From the NCBI GenBank assembly GCA_008729055.1, contig SDUX01000002.1, positions 5,953,381 to 6,017,380 of the forward strand: 64,000 nucleotides of DNA. Direction: 5' to 3'. Position 1 is the first letter of the stretch; each line of letters opens with the position of its first letter. The translations under genes were made by a program, and so were the position numbers. Below are positions 30,273 to 41,562 of this stretch, piece by piece. Source of the DNA: Pyropia haitanensis. Lineage: Eukaryota; Rhodophyta; Bangiophyceae; Bangiales; Bangiaceae. The notes under the pieces are model-generated. The model was not told the DNA's origin. It made no database searches and saw only the letters and a list, made by a program, of their open reading frames with translations.

Positions 30273-32543
30273 TCTCCGCCCCGCCGCGGCGGTGCTCGCC
30301 GCCGCGGTGGGCGCGTCGGTCGGGCCCGCCGCGGCGCGGGAGCTGCTCCTGGCGCTCCTCGACGCGGCGGTTGTGGCGGCCGCCGCGTCGCGGGGGGGGG
30401 GCGCCGCCGGTATGGTGGGGGGGGGGGGGGGTTCCGTCGGCGCCCGCTGCACGTGTGGCACCGCCGCTGGGGGGGGGGGGGCGCCGGCGGCCGCGGCGGC
30501 CGCCGGCCACGGCGGCCCGCTGGGGGCCCCTCTGCTGGCGGGCGCCTCGGCCGCGGCGGCGGCGCTGCTGTCCTTGCTCTACGAGTCCGCCGCCGAGGCG
30601 GCGGCGGCGGCGGCTGCGGCGGCGGCGGCAGCGGCAGCAGCGTCGCCGCCGCGGCGGTCCGCCGGCGACGGCCGGGACGTTTCCCCCCCCCCCCCCCCCC
30701 CACCCCCCCCCCCTCCCCCCCCTTCCGCGCGCTCGTGTTCCTCGACCGCCCCGCCGACGCGTGGGCGCTGGCGCTCCTCGCGGACCGCCCCAGCGCGGCG
30801 CCCCCGACGGCCGCCACCGGCCGGCGCCTCCGCGTCGCGGCGGCACACCCACTCGCGGGCGGCGCGGGTGCGGTCGACGCGCGCGGCCGCGCCGGCCGGC
30901 GGGCGCTCCTCGACGCGTGGGCGCACGGGTGTGTGGAGGTGGTCGTCGCGGCGGCCGGCGGTGGGGGGGGGGGGGGGAGTCGGCCGCCGCCGCCGCCGCC
31001 GCGGCGGGCGTGGCGGCGCTCATCGCCGCCGCCCCGCCGCTGGCGCTGGTCGTGTGGGCGGGGGGGGGGGGGGGGCTGGGGGGGGGGAGGGGGGGGGGGT
31101 GTCGCGGCTGCTGGCCGCTCGCCACCCGGGCGTGCGCGTCGTGCGGCTGGCCGAGGTGGGGGGGGGGGTTGGTGGCGCCGCCAATGGGCGCCGCGCTGGG
31201 GACGCCGGCAGCGGTGGCGGCGGCAGCGGCGGCGGCGGCGGCGCCAGCCGGCCAGTCCCGCCGTGGCCGCCAGCGGCGGCGGCCAGCCGGCCGTCCCCGC
31301 CGAGGCCGCCAGCGGCGGCGGCGGCGGCGGCAGGCGGGCGCCCCGGGTGGGGCTCGGCGTACGCCCAGCGAGCGACGGCGGCGGCGGCGGGCGTGGCGGG
31401 TACACTGGGCGCGGCGGCGTCGGCCACGCGGGACGTTGGCAGCAACGACTGGCGGTGGCGCGCGCAGCCGCCCGCGGTGGCCGCCGCCGCGCCGCCCCGG
31501 CCGCGGCCGTCACCATCGGCGGACCGCCGCCTGTTGGCCGACGTTGTCGACTGGGGCGGCCACGCCGGCGACGGCCGGCACGCCAGCGACGGTCGGCATG
31601 ACGACGGCAGCCGGGATGATGGCAAGAGCCGGCACGCCGGCGATGGCCGTCCTGCTGGCGACGGTCGACACGCCTGTGACGGCCAGTACGCCAGCGACGG
31701 CCGCTATGCCGGGGACGGCCGCTACGTGGGCAGCGGTCGGCACGTGGGAGACGGCCGCTATGCTGGCGACGGCCGCTACACCCGCGACGACCGCCACGAC
31801 GCCGAGGGCCGCCACGCCAATGTGCGCCGACCCAATGGCGATGACTGCCATGCCGGCAGTGGCCGCCACGCCGGTACGGGCGGCGACGCCGGCGCGGGCG
31901 GCGACGACCGGTCGCACAGGGAGAGCGCCACGAGGGCGCCGACCGTGGCGGCAGCGCCCACGCCGCGGCGGCCGTCGAGCGGCCGCACCGCGTCCCCCGA
32001 CGGGCGGCGCCCGTCCGACCGCGGCGGCGGCGGCGGTCGCGGCGGGCCGCCGCCGCGGTCCCCCCCGCCCGTGGCGGCGAGCGCCCCCCGGTCGCGGCGG
32101 CACCCGTCGGCACGCCGCGGCGCGTCGGTGGGCGCGGCGCCCGACGACGGGCACGCGGCTGGCACCAGCGACGCGGCACCGGCCGGCAGCGGCGTCCGCG
32201 GTGGCGCCGCCGGCGGTCAACGACGCGGCGGTAGCCCGCCCCGGTCGTCAGACCGACCCGCTCGTGGCAGCGGCAGCGGCAGTGGCAGCGGCAGCGGCAG
32301 CGGCAGCGACGACGGACAGCGGCGGCGCGGCGCCGCGGCCGCCGCGGCCGTGGCGCCGACGGGGTCGACCGCGGACGCGGCGGCGCAGCGGCGGCGGCCC
32401 GACGGCCGTCGGCCGTCGCCCGGCCCGCCTAGTGGCGGCCACGCCGACACGCCCGGCGGCGCCGACGCGCACGCGCGCAACGGCGCGCGTGCCGGCGCCG
32501 ACGGTGCCGACGCCCGGGACGGCCGGCGAGGCGCGGCCGACGC

Positions 32544-32575
<32 letters not shown>

Positions 32576-33390
32576 CGACGGAGCGGGGCGACGGCCGTGC
32601 GGCGGCGGCCGGGCGGGAGGCCGCGGCGGCGACGCCGCGGCGGCGGTCGCCAGCCCGGGACGGCGGCGGCGGCACTCGGACCAGAGCCGCCGCGCCGCAC
32701 CCCACCCCCGACGGCCGCGGCACGCCACCGTCGGCCGGCCGCGGGGGCGGGGGCGAGCCGACCCGCCCCGCGTCGGCGGGCCGGCCGTCGCGGGCGTGGG
32801 AGTGCCACCCCGACGGCGGCTCCGCGGCGAGCCGCCACCGCGACGACCGGCCCGCGGCCGCGGCCGACGGCGCGCCCGTCGCAGACGACCGCGGGCGCGG
32901 CGCGGCCGACCGGCCGCCGCCCGCGCCGCCGTCGCGCGCGGCCTCACCGTCGGCCACCGGGTGGCGCGGGCACCCGCCGGCGGCGGCACCCCCCCCCCCG
33001 CCGGCAGCCGAGACCGGCTCCCCAGCGGGCGCCGACCGCCTCACCCCCGCGACGGCCATGGGCGTCCTCGCCCGCTACTGCGGCACGCTGCCGCGCCCGA
33101 CGACCGCGGCGGACCTGCGTGGCCCCCAGTACTGGGTGACGGCCGCCACGGGCGACGACGACTGGGTCGCCGAGGTCACCCTGCCGCGCGCGTCGGCCGT
33201 CGCGTCGGCCGCCTCTGGCCTGTGCCGGACCATGGTGGCGGCCAAGGCGGCCGCCGCGCTCGCCGCGTGCCGCGCCCTATACAACGCGGGCGCCCTCGCT
33301 GCCGACGTCATTGCGCCGTCGGGTTGGCGGCCGCTGCCGTCGCACCAGCAGCAGCCGCCGCCGCCGCAGCAGCAGCCGCCGCCGTCGTCG

Positions 33391-33436
<46 letters not shown>

Positions 33437-33717
33437 ACGGCGCCGAGCCGCAGCGCGGCCGCTCCCGCCTGCGGCCGTCGCGCCCGCCGCCGCCACGCGG
33501 CGACGACGCGTCGGCCGACCCGCGCCGCCGCTCCGCGTCGCGGCGGCGGCGGCAGCGGCGGCGCGCCGCGTCGGCGCCGCGGCCGGCGGCCGCCGCGGCG
33601 CGCGGTGGTGACGGCGGTGACCAGCGGGGCACGGCGGCGGCGGCGACGGCGGCGGCGGCCGCCGACGGTAGCGGTGGGCGGCCGCGGCCCGCCGACGGGT
33701 CGGGCGGGCACGGCGGC

Positions 33718-33768
<51 letters not shown>

Positions 33769-33936
33769 GCGGAGGTGGCGGTGGCGGCGGCGGCGCGGGC
33801 GGGTCAGCCTCACCGGCGGGCGTCGCCCGACGGCCACGAGCGTGCCGCCGGCGGTGGCCCGCCACGGACGACGCTGCCGCCGGCCGGCACGGCGCGGCCG
33901 GCTGGCGGCGACGGCGGCCGACCGGCGGCGCGGCCC

Positions 33937-33974
<38 letters not shown>

Positions 33975-36900
33975 AGCGGCGACCGACGCTCGGCCCGGTG
34001 GCGGAGACGGGGCGGCTGGTGACGGTGGGGAGGGTGGCGGCGGCCCGGTCACCATGGACGTGTCCCCGTCACCGCCGCGGCGCGTGGCGGGTACCCCCGA
34101 CGACGCTTGCATCATGGACGTTGACGCGGGTGGAGACGAGCGGCCGCCCGCGCCAGCCGCGCGGCGGCCAGCCGAGCCCAGCAGCGGCGGGGTGGCCCCC
34201 GCCGGGCAGCCGCCCGCCGAGCCTGTCGCCACGCCCGCCGCGGCCGCGGCCGCCGCCACCGTCGGCGCCGACGGCGGCGGCGCGGCGGCGGCGGCGGCGG
34301 CCGCGCCGCCCGCCGGCGCCCCCCCCCCCCCCGGCGCCCCCCCCGTCGACGCGGCGGCCGCCCGCGCCGGCCGGCCGGCCGACCCCCGCGGCCCCCGCTA
34401 CGCCAAGTACGACTGGTACTCGGGCCCGCAGCTGCGGCGGACGAGCGTCCTCTTCACCCCCTCCCTCCGCGTCCCCGCCGACGCGGTGCGGCTCGAGCCG
34501 GTTGAGGGGCCCCCCGAGGCGCCGCCCGACGGGGCGCCGCCGCCGTCACCGGCCGCGGCGGCGGCGCCGCGCACGCGCTACGAGTGGCACCGGCGGGTGG
34601 CGCCCGCCGACGCGCCCGACACGGCGCTCCACCTCTACGCCATCACCTACGCCCTGCCCGTCAATGAGTGGAGCGCGCGCGGCGACTGGGCGGCCGAGCC
34701 GTTTGCGCTCGCGTTCCGCCGCCCGCTCCGCGAGGCGGACCTCGTCGTCCGGGCGGTCCCGACCGAGGCGGTGGTCTTTGCGCTCACCCCGCTGGGCCGC
34801 GTCGACGTGCCCGCCGCCCGCCTCGCCGCCGCCACCGAGTACGCGTCGCGGCTGCACGCGCTGCTGACGCTGCACCTGGACGACGTGCGGCACCACCCGC
34901 TGCCCGCGGCGGGCTACTTCCTCCTCCCGCTCGACGCGGCGGCCGCGGCGGTGGACTGGGCCGCCGTCACCGCGCTCGCGACGATGGACCTGACCCCCCC
35001 CCCGCCCGATGCCCGCCTCCGCGTGCTGAGCGACGCGGAAGCAGCCGACGCCGGCCGCGGCCGCGCCCTCGAGTGCGCCATTGTCGTGTCGGCGCACGAC
35101 AACTACCGCACCGGCTACTATACGCTCCGCGTCGACGCTGGCTGGGACCTCTCCTCCCCCGCGGCGTACCTGGCCGGCGCGGCCGCCGCCGGCGGCACGT
35201 CCACCGCCGCCTACTACGCGTCCCGCTTTGGGCTGGCCGTCCCCCCCGACCGGCACGGCCAGCACCTGCTGGCCGGCTCCCGCACGTACCCCCTCGAGGT
35301 CGGCACCAACCCGCGGCAGCGGCCGTTCATGCTCATCCCCGACGCGTGCACGCGGCTGCCGCTGCCCGTCTGCGCCATGGCGCTCGTGCGGTCGCTGCCG
35401 CACGTCGACCGCTTCCTCGCGGTGCGGGACCTGTGGGCACGCCTCGGCGCGGCCGCGGCGGGCGTGCCGGCCGCGGCGTTTGCGCGCGCCGTGACGCCAC
35501 GGCGGCGGGAGGACGACTCGGTGGACAATTACGAGCGGCACGAGCTGCTCGGCGACGCGGTGCTCAAGACGCTGTGCACGCAGCGCGCGTTCAAGGTGCA
35601 GGTGCGTCCCACCATCACCCCCCCCCTTTTTCCTTGCTCTTGTGTGTGCGGCGGTGTGGTGGCCGTGGCTTGGTCAACTAACGTGGTGCGTCCTTCCCGT
35701 TTGACGGGCTACTTTCTACTGCCCCCCCCCTCCCCCCCCCGTGCTCCCCTCTCTCGTCCCCCCCCCCCCGCCCCCTGCCACCCTACCTATTTCGTCCGCG
35801 TCGACGCTCCCCCCCCCAGTCGACCATGGACGAAGCAGACCTGACGGTGCTGGTGCACAACCTGGTCAGCAACGACTCGCTGTGCGTCGCGGCGCTCGGC
35901 CACATGCGCATCCACGACATCCTCGCGCTCATGTCGCTGCACCCCCACTGGAAGACGTGGCCGTGGGCGTTTGGGTGCCCCGTCGAGGCAGCCGCCGACG
36001 GCCACCGCCGCTTCCGCTCCGACGCGCCCGACGGCGGCGTCCTCGCCTACTGGAACGGCAAGACGCTCGCGGATATCGTCGAGGCGCTGATCGGCGTGTT
36101 TTACCTGCACGGCAGCGTCGCGGCGGCGGGCGCCTTCCTCGACGCCCACGCCATCCTCGACGGCGTCTACCGGACGGCGGCGGAGCCCGAGGCGGCGCGC
36201 GCCGCGACCACCGTCGGCCACGCGGTCAGCTGCGCGTCGTTTGTCGACGCGCGGCTCTACTCGGCCAAGGTCAAGCGCGTGCAGCGGCTCCTCAACTATG
36301 ACTTTCAGCAGCCGGCGCTGCTTGTCACGGCGCTCACCCACCCGTCGTACGCGCACACGGGCGCGGAGCGGACGTACGAGCGGCTCGAGTTCCTCGGCGA
36401 CGCCGCCCTCGGCCTGCCCATCACGCGCTCCTTTTTCGACCGGTACCCGGCGGCGAGCCCGGGCGAGCTGACCACCCTCAAGGGGGAGGGCCTGTCCAAC
36501 ATCTTTTTCGCGCGCGTCCTCGTCGGCGCGGGCCTCCACCGGTACATCTTTCACAACAGCGTCAGCCTCGACGTCGACACCGCCGCGTTTGTCGCCGCGC
36601 TCGCCGCCGAGGCGGGCGGCGCCGCCCCCGACGCGGTCGACGCGGCGCCGCCGCCCAAGGCGCTGGGCGACGTCCTCGAGTCCCTCGCCGGCGCGGTGCT
36701 CGAGGACGCTGCCGGCGACGTCGACGCCATGTGGCGGGTGATGGAGCCGCTGCTCGCCGCGCCGCTGCGGCGGCACGCGTCGCTGGACGTCCTCGACGCG
36801 CGGCCCGAGGCGGCGCTCAAGCGGCAGACGCGCGAGGCGCACGGGCGGGAGCCCCAGTTTGTCTTTACCGACCTGTCGGCCGCGGCGGCGGCCGCCGCGG

Positions 36901-37706
36901 GTGCCGCCGCCGCCGGCGCGGCCATCCTGTGCCGCGTGCAGCTGGGCGGCAAGACGCTCGCCGCGTGTCCGGGGCGCAACCGCCGCCACGCCCGCCGGTG
37001 CGCGTGCGAGGTGGCGCTGGGCGTGACGCGGGGGGGGGTGCAGCCCATCCCGCCAGTGCTGCCCACGCCCGGCGCCGCCCCCGGCACCGCCGCCGCCGCC
37101 GTCGCCGCCGCCGCCGCCGCCGCGCCGGGCCCCGCCGCCCCGGGCGCGGCGGCCGCGGCGGCCGCGCCGGCGGCGGCGGCGACACCCGCGTCGGCCGCGG
37201 CGGCCGCGTCGGGGGTGCCGGCCAAGCGGCTACTGCTGCCGCCGCGCGGGCCGGCGGGCGCCATGCCGCGCGCGCCTTCCGCCGCCGCCGCCGCCGCCGC
37301 CGCCGCTGCCGCCGCGCCACCGGCCGCCGTGCCGGTGCGGACAGCCGCGGCCGTGGCGCCGTCGCGGGCGCCCGCCGCGGCGCCGGCCAAGCGGCCGCGC
37401 GCGGCGGTGGCGGCGGCAACCGCGCCCGCCGCGGCGGCCGGCAGTGACCGGCACCGGCGCCGGGAGCGGGAGCGGGAGCACGACCGCGACCGCGACCGTG
37501 ACCGTGACCGGGACCGTGACCGTGACCGTGACCGTGACCGTGACCGGGACCGGGACCGGGACCGGGACCGTGACCGTGACCGTGACCGTGACCGTGACCG
37601 TGAGCGGGAGCGGGAGCGGGAGCGGCACCGCGACCGCGACCGTGACCGCGACCGGCGGCCGCGGAGTGCCGACGAGCGGCGCGTCAAGCGGCGGCGGGTC
37701 CACTAG
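28393..37706 (+). CDS. DCL: Dicer-like RNase III with degraded helicase region
   Basis: Cuts double-stranded RNA into small RNAs for silencing. Exon 1 ends at 35601 and exon 2 is 35820-37706 (donor GTGCGT, acceptor CCCCCAG, phase 0). The secure part starts near 33040: Dicer dimerisation domain (LARYCGTLPRP, AKAAAALAACRALYNAGAL, 33060-33320); platform-PAZ (about 34390-35450, ending CTRLPLPVCAMALVRSLPHV); RNase IIIa split by the intron (NYERHELLGDAVLK, then KTLADIVEALIG); RNase IIIb (YERLEFLGDAALG, then ALGDVLESLAGAV). The acidic catalytic residues are present in both. A diverged dsRBD follows (about 36830-37030), then an Asp-Arg repeat tail. Upstream, helicase-C-like pieces at 30720-31150 lie in three frames (VFLDRPADAWALALL; ALLDAWAHGCVEVVVA; SRLLAARHPGVRVV). 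I see no Walker A or DExH motif. The first ATG is uncertain; 28393 is only the frame limit. Confidence 0.85.
29000..29199. repeat. 99-base tandem duplication
   Basis: Two adjacent copies, aligned by GGCTGCCCCG at 29011 and 29110, differ at only a few bases. In the Dicer frame they give two copies of a 33-residue Pro/Ala/Arg-rich unit ending RSRFGDRP. They lie in the poorly supported N-terminal stretch, so may be non-coding. Confidence 0.85.
30001..30069. repeat. (CCG)23 run
   Basis: Twenty-three uninterrupted CCG triplets, in frame to give Pro23 in the Dicer reading frame. This is the longest pure triplet run I noted in the window. Confidence 0.9.
31564..31905 (+). repeat. 18-base / hexapeptide repeat, 19 copies, inside Dicer
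   Basis: In the Dicer frame this stretch divides exactly into 19 hexapeptides of the form A-G-D-G-R-H/Y (for example AGDGRH, ASDGRY, VGDGRY, TRDDRH). DNA copies are diverged, while the Gly-Asp-Gly-Arg core is better kept. It lies between the helicase remnant and the dimerisation domain. Confidence 0.85.
37480..37660 (+). repeat. hexanucleotide GACCGN/GAGCGG array encoding an Asp-Arg tail
   Basis: About 30 copies of a six-base unit (GACCGT, GACCGG, GACCGC, later GAGCGG) give alternating Asp-Arg then Glu-Arg at the C-terminus of Dicer, followed by RRPRSADERRVKRRRVH. Such RD/RE tracts occur in nuclear RNA-processing proteins and can mediate condensation or nuclear import. Confidence 0.95.
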
Positions 37707-38304
37707 GCGACGTGAGAGGAGTACCTTGATGGCGACGGCGGAGCAACTGGAAGAGCGGCGGCGGGGATGACCGCGCAGGGCGGCGGCGGCCGCGCCGCGC
37801 AGTACCGACGGGCGGCGCGCCTCGCGGCGGCGGGTCAAGCCGAGGGCAGAGGCGCAGCGACTGGGACGGCGGCGGTGGGGAGGCGAGACGGCCGCGGCGT
37901 ACGTCGGTGCCGTCCCCCCCCCCAACCCTCCCCCCCCCCCCCTCGTGGATGAGAAGAGTTTGAAGCCCCACCAGGTGAGCGACGGCGTGCGCCCAGCAGG
38001 GCCACGGCGGTGGCCCAGGGTGGGGCGGGAGCGGGGGAGGTGGGAACAGCGCGGGCGGAGGGGGGTGGGCGGCAACAACCGTGCCAATGACGCTGGCGGC
38101 GGCGGCCGCGCCGCGCCGCCCGCCACGCGCAGGCGGGACGCTGCCGGCGGCCCGGGGCGGCCCACCGGGTGGACGGACCAGACGGAAGAAACCGGCCGCA
38201 ACGTCCGCGAGCCGACGGCAGGACGGCGCGCGCGGCGGTGGCGCTAGCCCTCCCCACTCCCCCCTCCCCCCCCCTCAACATCCCACCCTCACCCCCCCCC
38301 ACCT
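37707..38304. other. intergenic between Dicer and Myb/SANT gene
   Basis: This is about 600 bases between two converging genes. C-runs lie at 37915-37945 and 38255-38340. No gene was recognised. Confidence 0.5.
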
Positions 38305-38596
38305 TCACGCCCCGCTCCTCCTCCGCCACCCCCCCCAGCGGGTCATGGTCCGACCGGCGCCCCCCCGCCTCCCCCCCCAGTAGCCCGCCCGCTTGAGCCG
38401 CCACCCGCGGCTGCGGACGCTCGCCTCGGAGCGGCCGAGCCGCGCCGCGAGCGCCGCCCACCCCCGGGCGGCGCGTACGCGCCGGCGGGCATCGCGGCGA
38501 CCGCCGCGCCCAGCGCCGCCGAGTCCGCCGCGGACCAGTACCACGGCGACAGGGGCGAGGGGGAGGACCGCGGCGGCGCGGGGATGCCGCCGACGC

Positions 38597-38627
<31 letters not shown>

Positions 38628-39295
38628 ACCACCGCCGCCACCGCCACCGCCGCCACCACCGCCACCACCGCCGCCACCACCGGTCGCGGCCGCCTTGACA
38701 CTGCCACCACCGACGCCGCTGTCGCGCGTCTCACCACCCCCGCCCCCGCCCCCACCCCCACCCCCTCCCCCACCGCCACCGCCACCCCCACCGCCACCGC
38801 CACCGCCGCCACCGCCACGCCCATCCCCCGCCCCGCGCGGGCGCGGGCACGCGCGGCACGGCGGGCGCCGCGCCCCCCCCCCCCCCCCCCCCATGCCCAG
38901 CCCGAGCGCGTCAAACGCGGCCGCCACCGCCAGCCGCGCGTCGGCGGTCGGCAGGCCCGCCGCCGGCCAGCCGCCGGCGGGCGCGGCGGGCGCGGCGCCC
39001 CCGCGGGGGGGGGGGGGGGGGGTGGTGCGCGGCGGGCCGGCCGGGCCGCCGCCGCCACGCGTGGGGCGACGCGGCCGTGCCGGTGGGGGGGGGGGGCGGC
39101 CGCCGCCGCGGGGGTGGCGGCGGCGGCGGGGGTGGCGGGGGTGGCGGGGGTGGCGGGGGTGGCGGGGGTGGCGGTGGCGGGGGTGCCCCGCTGCGGCGGC
39201 GGCGGCGGCCGCACGCGGGAGAGGAAGACGGGCAGCGTGGGCGCGGTGGCGGTCAGCTGCGCGAGCGTCAGCCGGTGGACGAGGTGGCCGGCCAT
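38305..39295 (-). CDS. Myb/SANT-like DNA-binding protein, frame interrupted
   Basis: Minus-strand gene whose coding signal crosses three frames. It probably starts at 39295 (GCCATGG) with MAGHLVHRLTLAQLTATAP, then a Pro/Ala/Thr linker and a second segment (LPTADARLAVAAAFDALGLG) after G/C-runs near 39005-39090. The C-terminal Myb/SANT half-repeats are YWSAADSAALGAAVAAMPAG in one frame and WAALAARLGRSEASVRSRGW with KRAGYW in another. The two frames meet at a run of five C at 38461-38465 (five G on the coding strand), where one more base would make them continuous and give the spaced tryptophans of a Myb domain. Poly-Gly runs encoded by triplet repeats (38584-38810) lie upstream of the domain. 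Dicer converges on it; RAD5 diverges from it. Likely a transcription or chromatin factor. Gene boundaries are approximate. Confidence 0.5.
39122..39185. repeat. GGGGGTGGC nine-base repeat, G-quadruplex-prone
   Basis: About six copies of a nine-base GGGGGTGGC unit on the plus strand, inside the linker part of the Myb/SANT gene. Closely spaced G-tracts could form quadruplexes. On the coding strand it encodes a Thr-Pro-Ala repeat. Confidence 0.85.
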
Positions 39296-40114
39296 GGCGA
39301 GGAGGGGGGGGGGTGGGTGGGGGGGCGGGAGGGGGGGGGAGAGGGGAGGGGGAAGGCCGGTGCCGCCCAGACCTGGACGTGCTTCCACACGCCGCCGCCG
39401 GGTGGGCGGGGTTGCGGGCGGGCGGGCGGGCGGGCGGGCGGGCGGGCGGGCGGGCGGGCGGGCGAGGGTGGGGAAAGGGGGGGGGACGGGGCGGGGACGG
39501 GCCGGCGGCGGCCGGCGGGCGACACCGGCCGGCGCGGGCGGGACGCCGGCGGTGCCGACCGCGGCGGCGCCGCCGAAACGCCGGCGGGCCCGACCGCCGT
39601 CGGCGGCGGCGGTCGCCCGCCACGCCCGCCACCGTCTGGATCGGAAACCGCCACGTGGCACGGACGCGGGGGGGCAGCGGGGGGGGGGGGGGGGCGCCGT
39701 GCACCTCACTTTCCCGCCACCCCGACGCCCGTCGACGTGGCGGCCGCGGCGGCGGCGGCGGCACGCTTCCCCCCCCGCCCCGCCCCGCGCGGCGGCCCGC
39801 GGCCGGCCGGCCGACGCGCGCCGCCGCCGCGCGTCGCGGTCTGCGCCGCGGCGGTCCTTGTCGCGGCGCGCTGCGCGCAACAGTAGCGCGGGGCCGTGCC
39901 GCGCCACCCCGTCCCCGCGGCCGTTCCCCCCCCCCCTCTCCCGCCCTTTGCTGGCCTTGACCCGCCCCGACCAGGGGCACTGCTTTTTCCTCGCCGTGCG
40001 GGGCGTGCGTCACCCCCCCCCCCCCCCCTCCTCACCCCCCCTTCCCCCCCCCCCCCCCACCTTTCCTCTACCGCCCCTGCCGTTTTGCAAGCGCCGCCGC
40101 CATCGGCGGCCGCC
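39296..40114. promoter_or_regulatory. divergent region between Myb/SANT (-) and RAD5-like (+) genes
   Basis: This 819-base gap should hold both promoters. It contains a (GGGC)n array at about 39417-39464, G-runs at 39303-39345 and 39478-39486, and pyrimidine-rich DNA just before the RAD5 ATG (40010-40080). No TATA-like element was recognised. Confidence 0.4.
39417..39464. repeat. (GGGC)n array, about 12 copies
   Basis: An uninterrupted GGGC tetranucleotide array in the Myb-RAD5 divergent spacer. Each unit supplies a G-triplet, so the array is a strong quadruplex candidate on the plus strand. Confidence 0.9.
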
Positions 40115-40376
40115 ATGGGCCGCCCCGTCACCGACGCGGCGGTCGCCCGCCTGCAGGCCATCGTCGGCCCGTCGGTCGCGTCGTCGGACCTGCGCGCCGC
40201 GCTCTTCCGCTGCCGCGGCGACGAGAACCGGGCGCTCGACCGGGTGCTGTCGGCGCCGCCGCGGGCACCCCCGCCGGGGGGGGGGGGGGGGGGGGGGAGG
40301 GGGGGGGCCCCGCCCCCGGTCGGCGGTGCTGCTCGCGCGGCGGGCGGCCGCGTCGGCGGCGGCGGCGGCGACGGCG

Positions 40377-40422
<46 letters not shown>

Positions 40423-41528
40423 CTGGGGCGACGCGGTCGCCGGCGGTGGCGCGGCCGTTGCCGTCGCCGCCATTGGCGGTGCCGCCGGGGCGGCCACGCG
40501 CGGGGCGTGAGGCGCCGGCGGGCGCCCCGCCGACGCCGCCGGCGGTGGACGGCGTGGTGACCGACGGGGAGGGGGGCGGCCCGCCGCCCGTGCGGGCGGC
40601 CGCCGCCACGCCCCCCGCGTCGGTGACGCCCGCTGAGGACGGCGCGTCCACGCCGGGGGGGGCGACCGCGACGCCCGCCGCCGCCAACGTCGATGCCGGC
40701 AAGAGCGGCACCGCGGCGACGTGCGACTCGCCTCCCCACTCCCCTGCGGGCGCCGCCAACGCCGCGTCATTTGCACCCACCACCCCCGCCACCGCCGCCA
40801 CCACCACCACCACCCCCACCGCCACCACCTCCACCACCACCACCCCCACCACCACCACCCCCACCACCACCACCCCCACCACCCCCACCACCGCCACCGC
40901 CGCCGCAGAGCGGACGGCGTGGCACGCCTTTTTCCGCCACTACTACGCCGCCGCGTACGAGCGGGTGCGCGACGCGGCGGGCGGCGCGCCCGCGGCGCGG
41001 GCGGTGAACAAGGTGCTCGCGCGCTGGTGGCGGACGCTCCCCGCCGCCGACCGCGCGGTGTGGGTCGACGCGAGCGCGGCCGCGGTGGGGGCGGGGGGGG
41101 GCGGCGGGAGGGAGGGAGGCGGCACGGCCGCCGCCGCTGCCGTCACCCCGGGTGCCTCGGCGGGGGGGGAAGGTGCCGCCGCTGCCGCTGCCGCCACGGC
41201 ACTCGCGGGCGCGGCGGGTGTCTGCGGCGGCCCCTCTCCCCCCCCACCGTCGGCGGGACCCGCGGGCTGCGCCCCCGCCGCGCCCACGCGGACGCCCCAG
41301 ACGATGCAGACGGCCCGGCGGGCGCCGGCCGCGGGCGCCTCCACGCCCGTGCGGGCGGGCCCCGTCCCGCCGCCCGCGGCGGGCGCGGCCGCCCGGCGCG
41401 GCTGGCCAAAGGTGCTCCCCGCCGCGGCCGTGACGGGCCTGTGCACGTCCTCCTGCCGCGGCCTCGCCGCCGGCGACCAAGTCACGTTTTCCGTCGGTGG
41501 CCTCGACCGCGCCTTTTGTGGCGGCGGC

Positions 41529-41562
<34 letters not shown>

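Noticed and set aside
28057..32179. Very long minus-strand open frames opposite Dicer
   Set aside because: They are Arg/Gly/Pro shadows of the plus-strand GC periodicity, with no recognisable motif.
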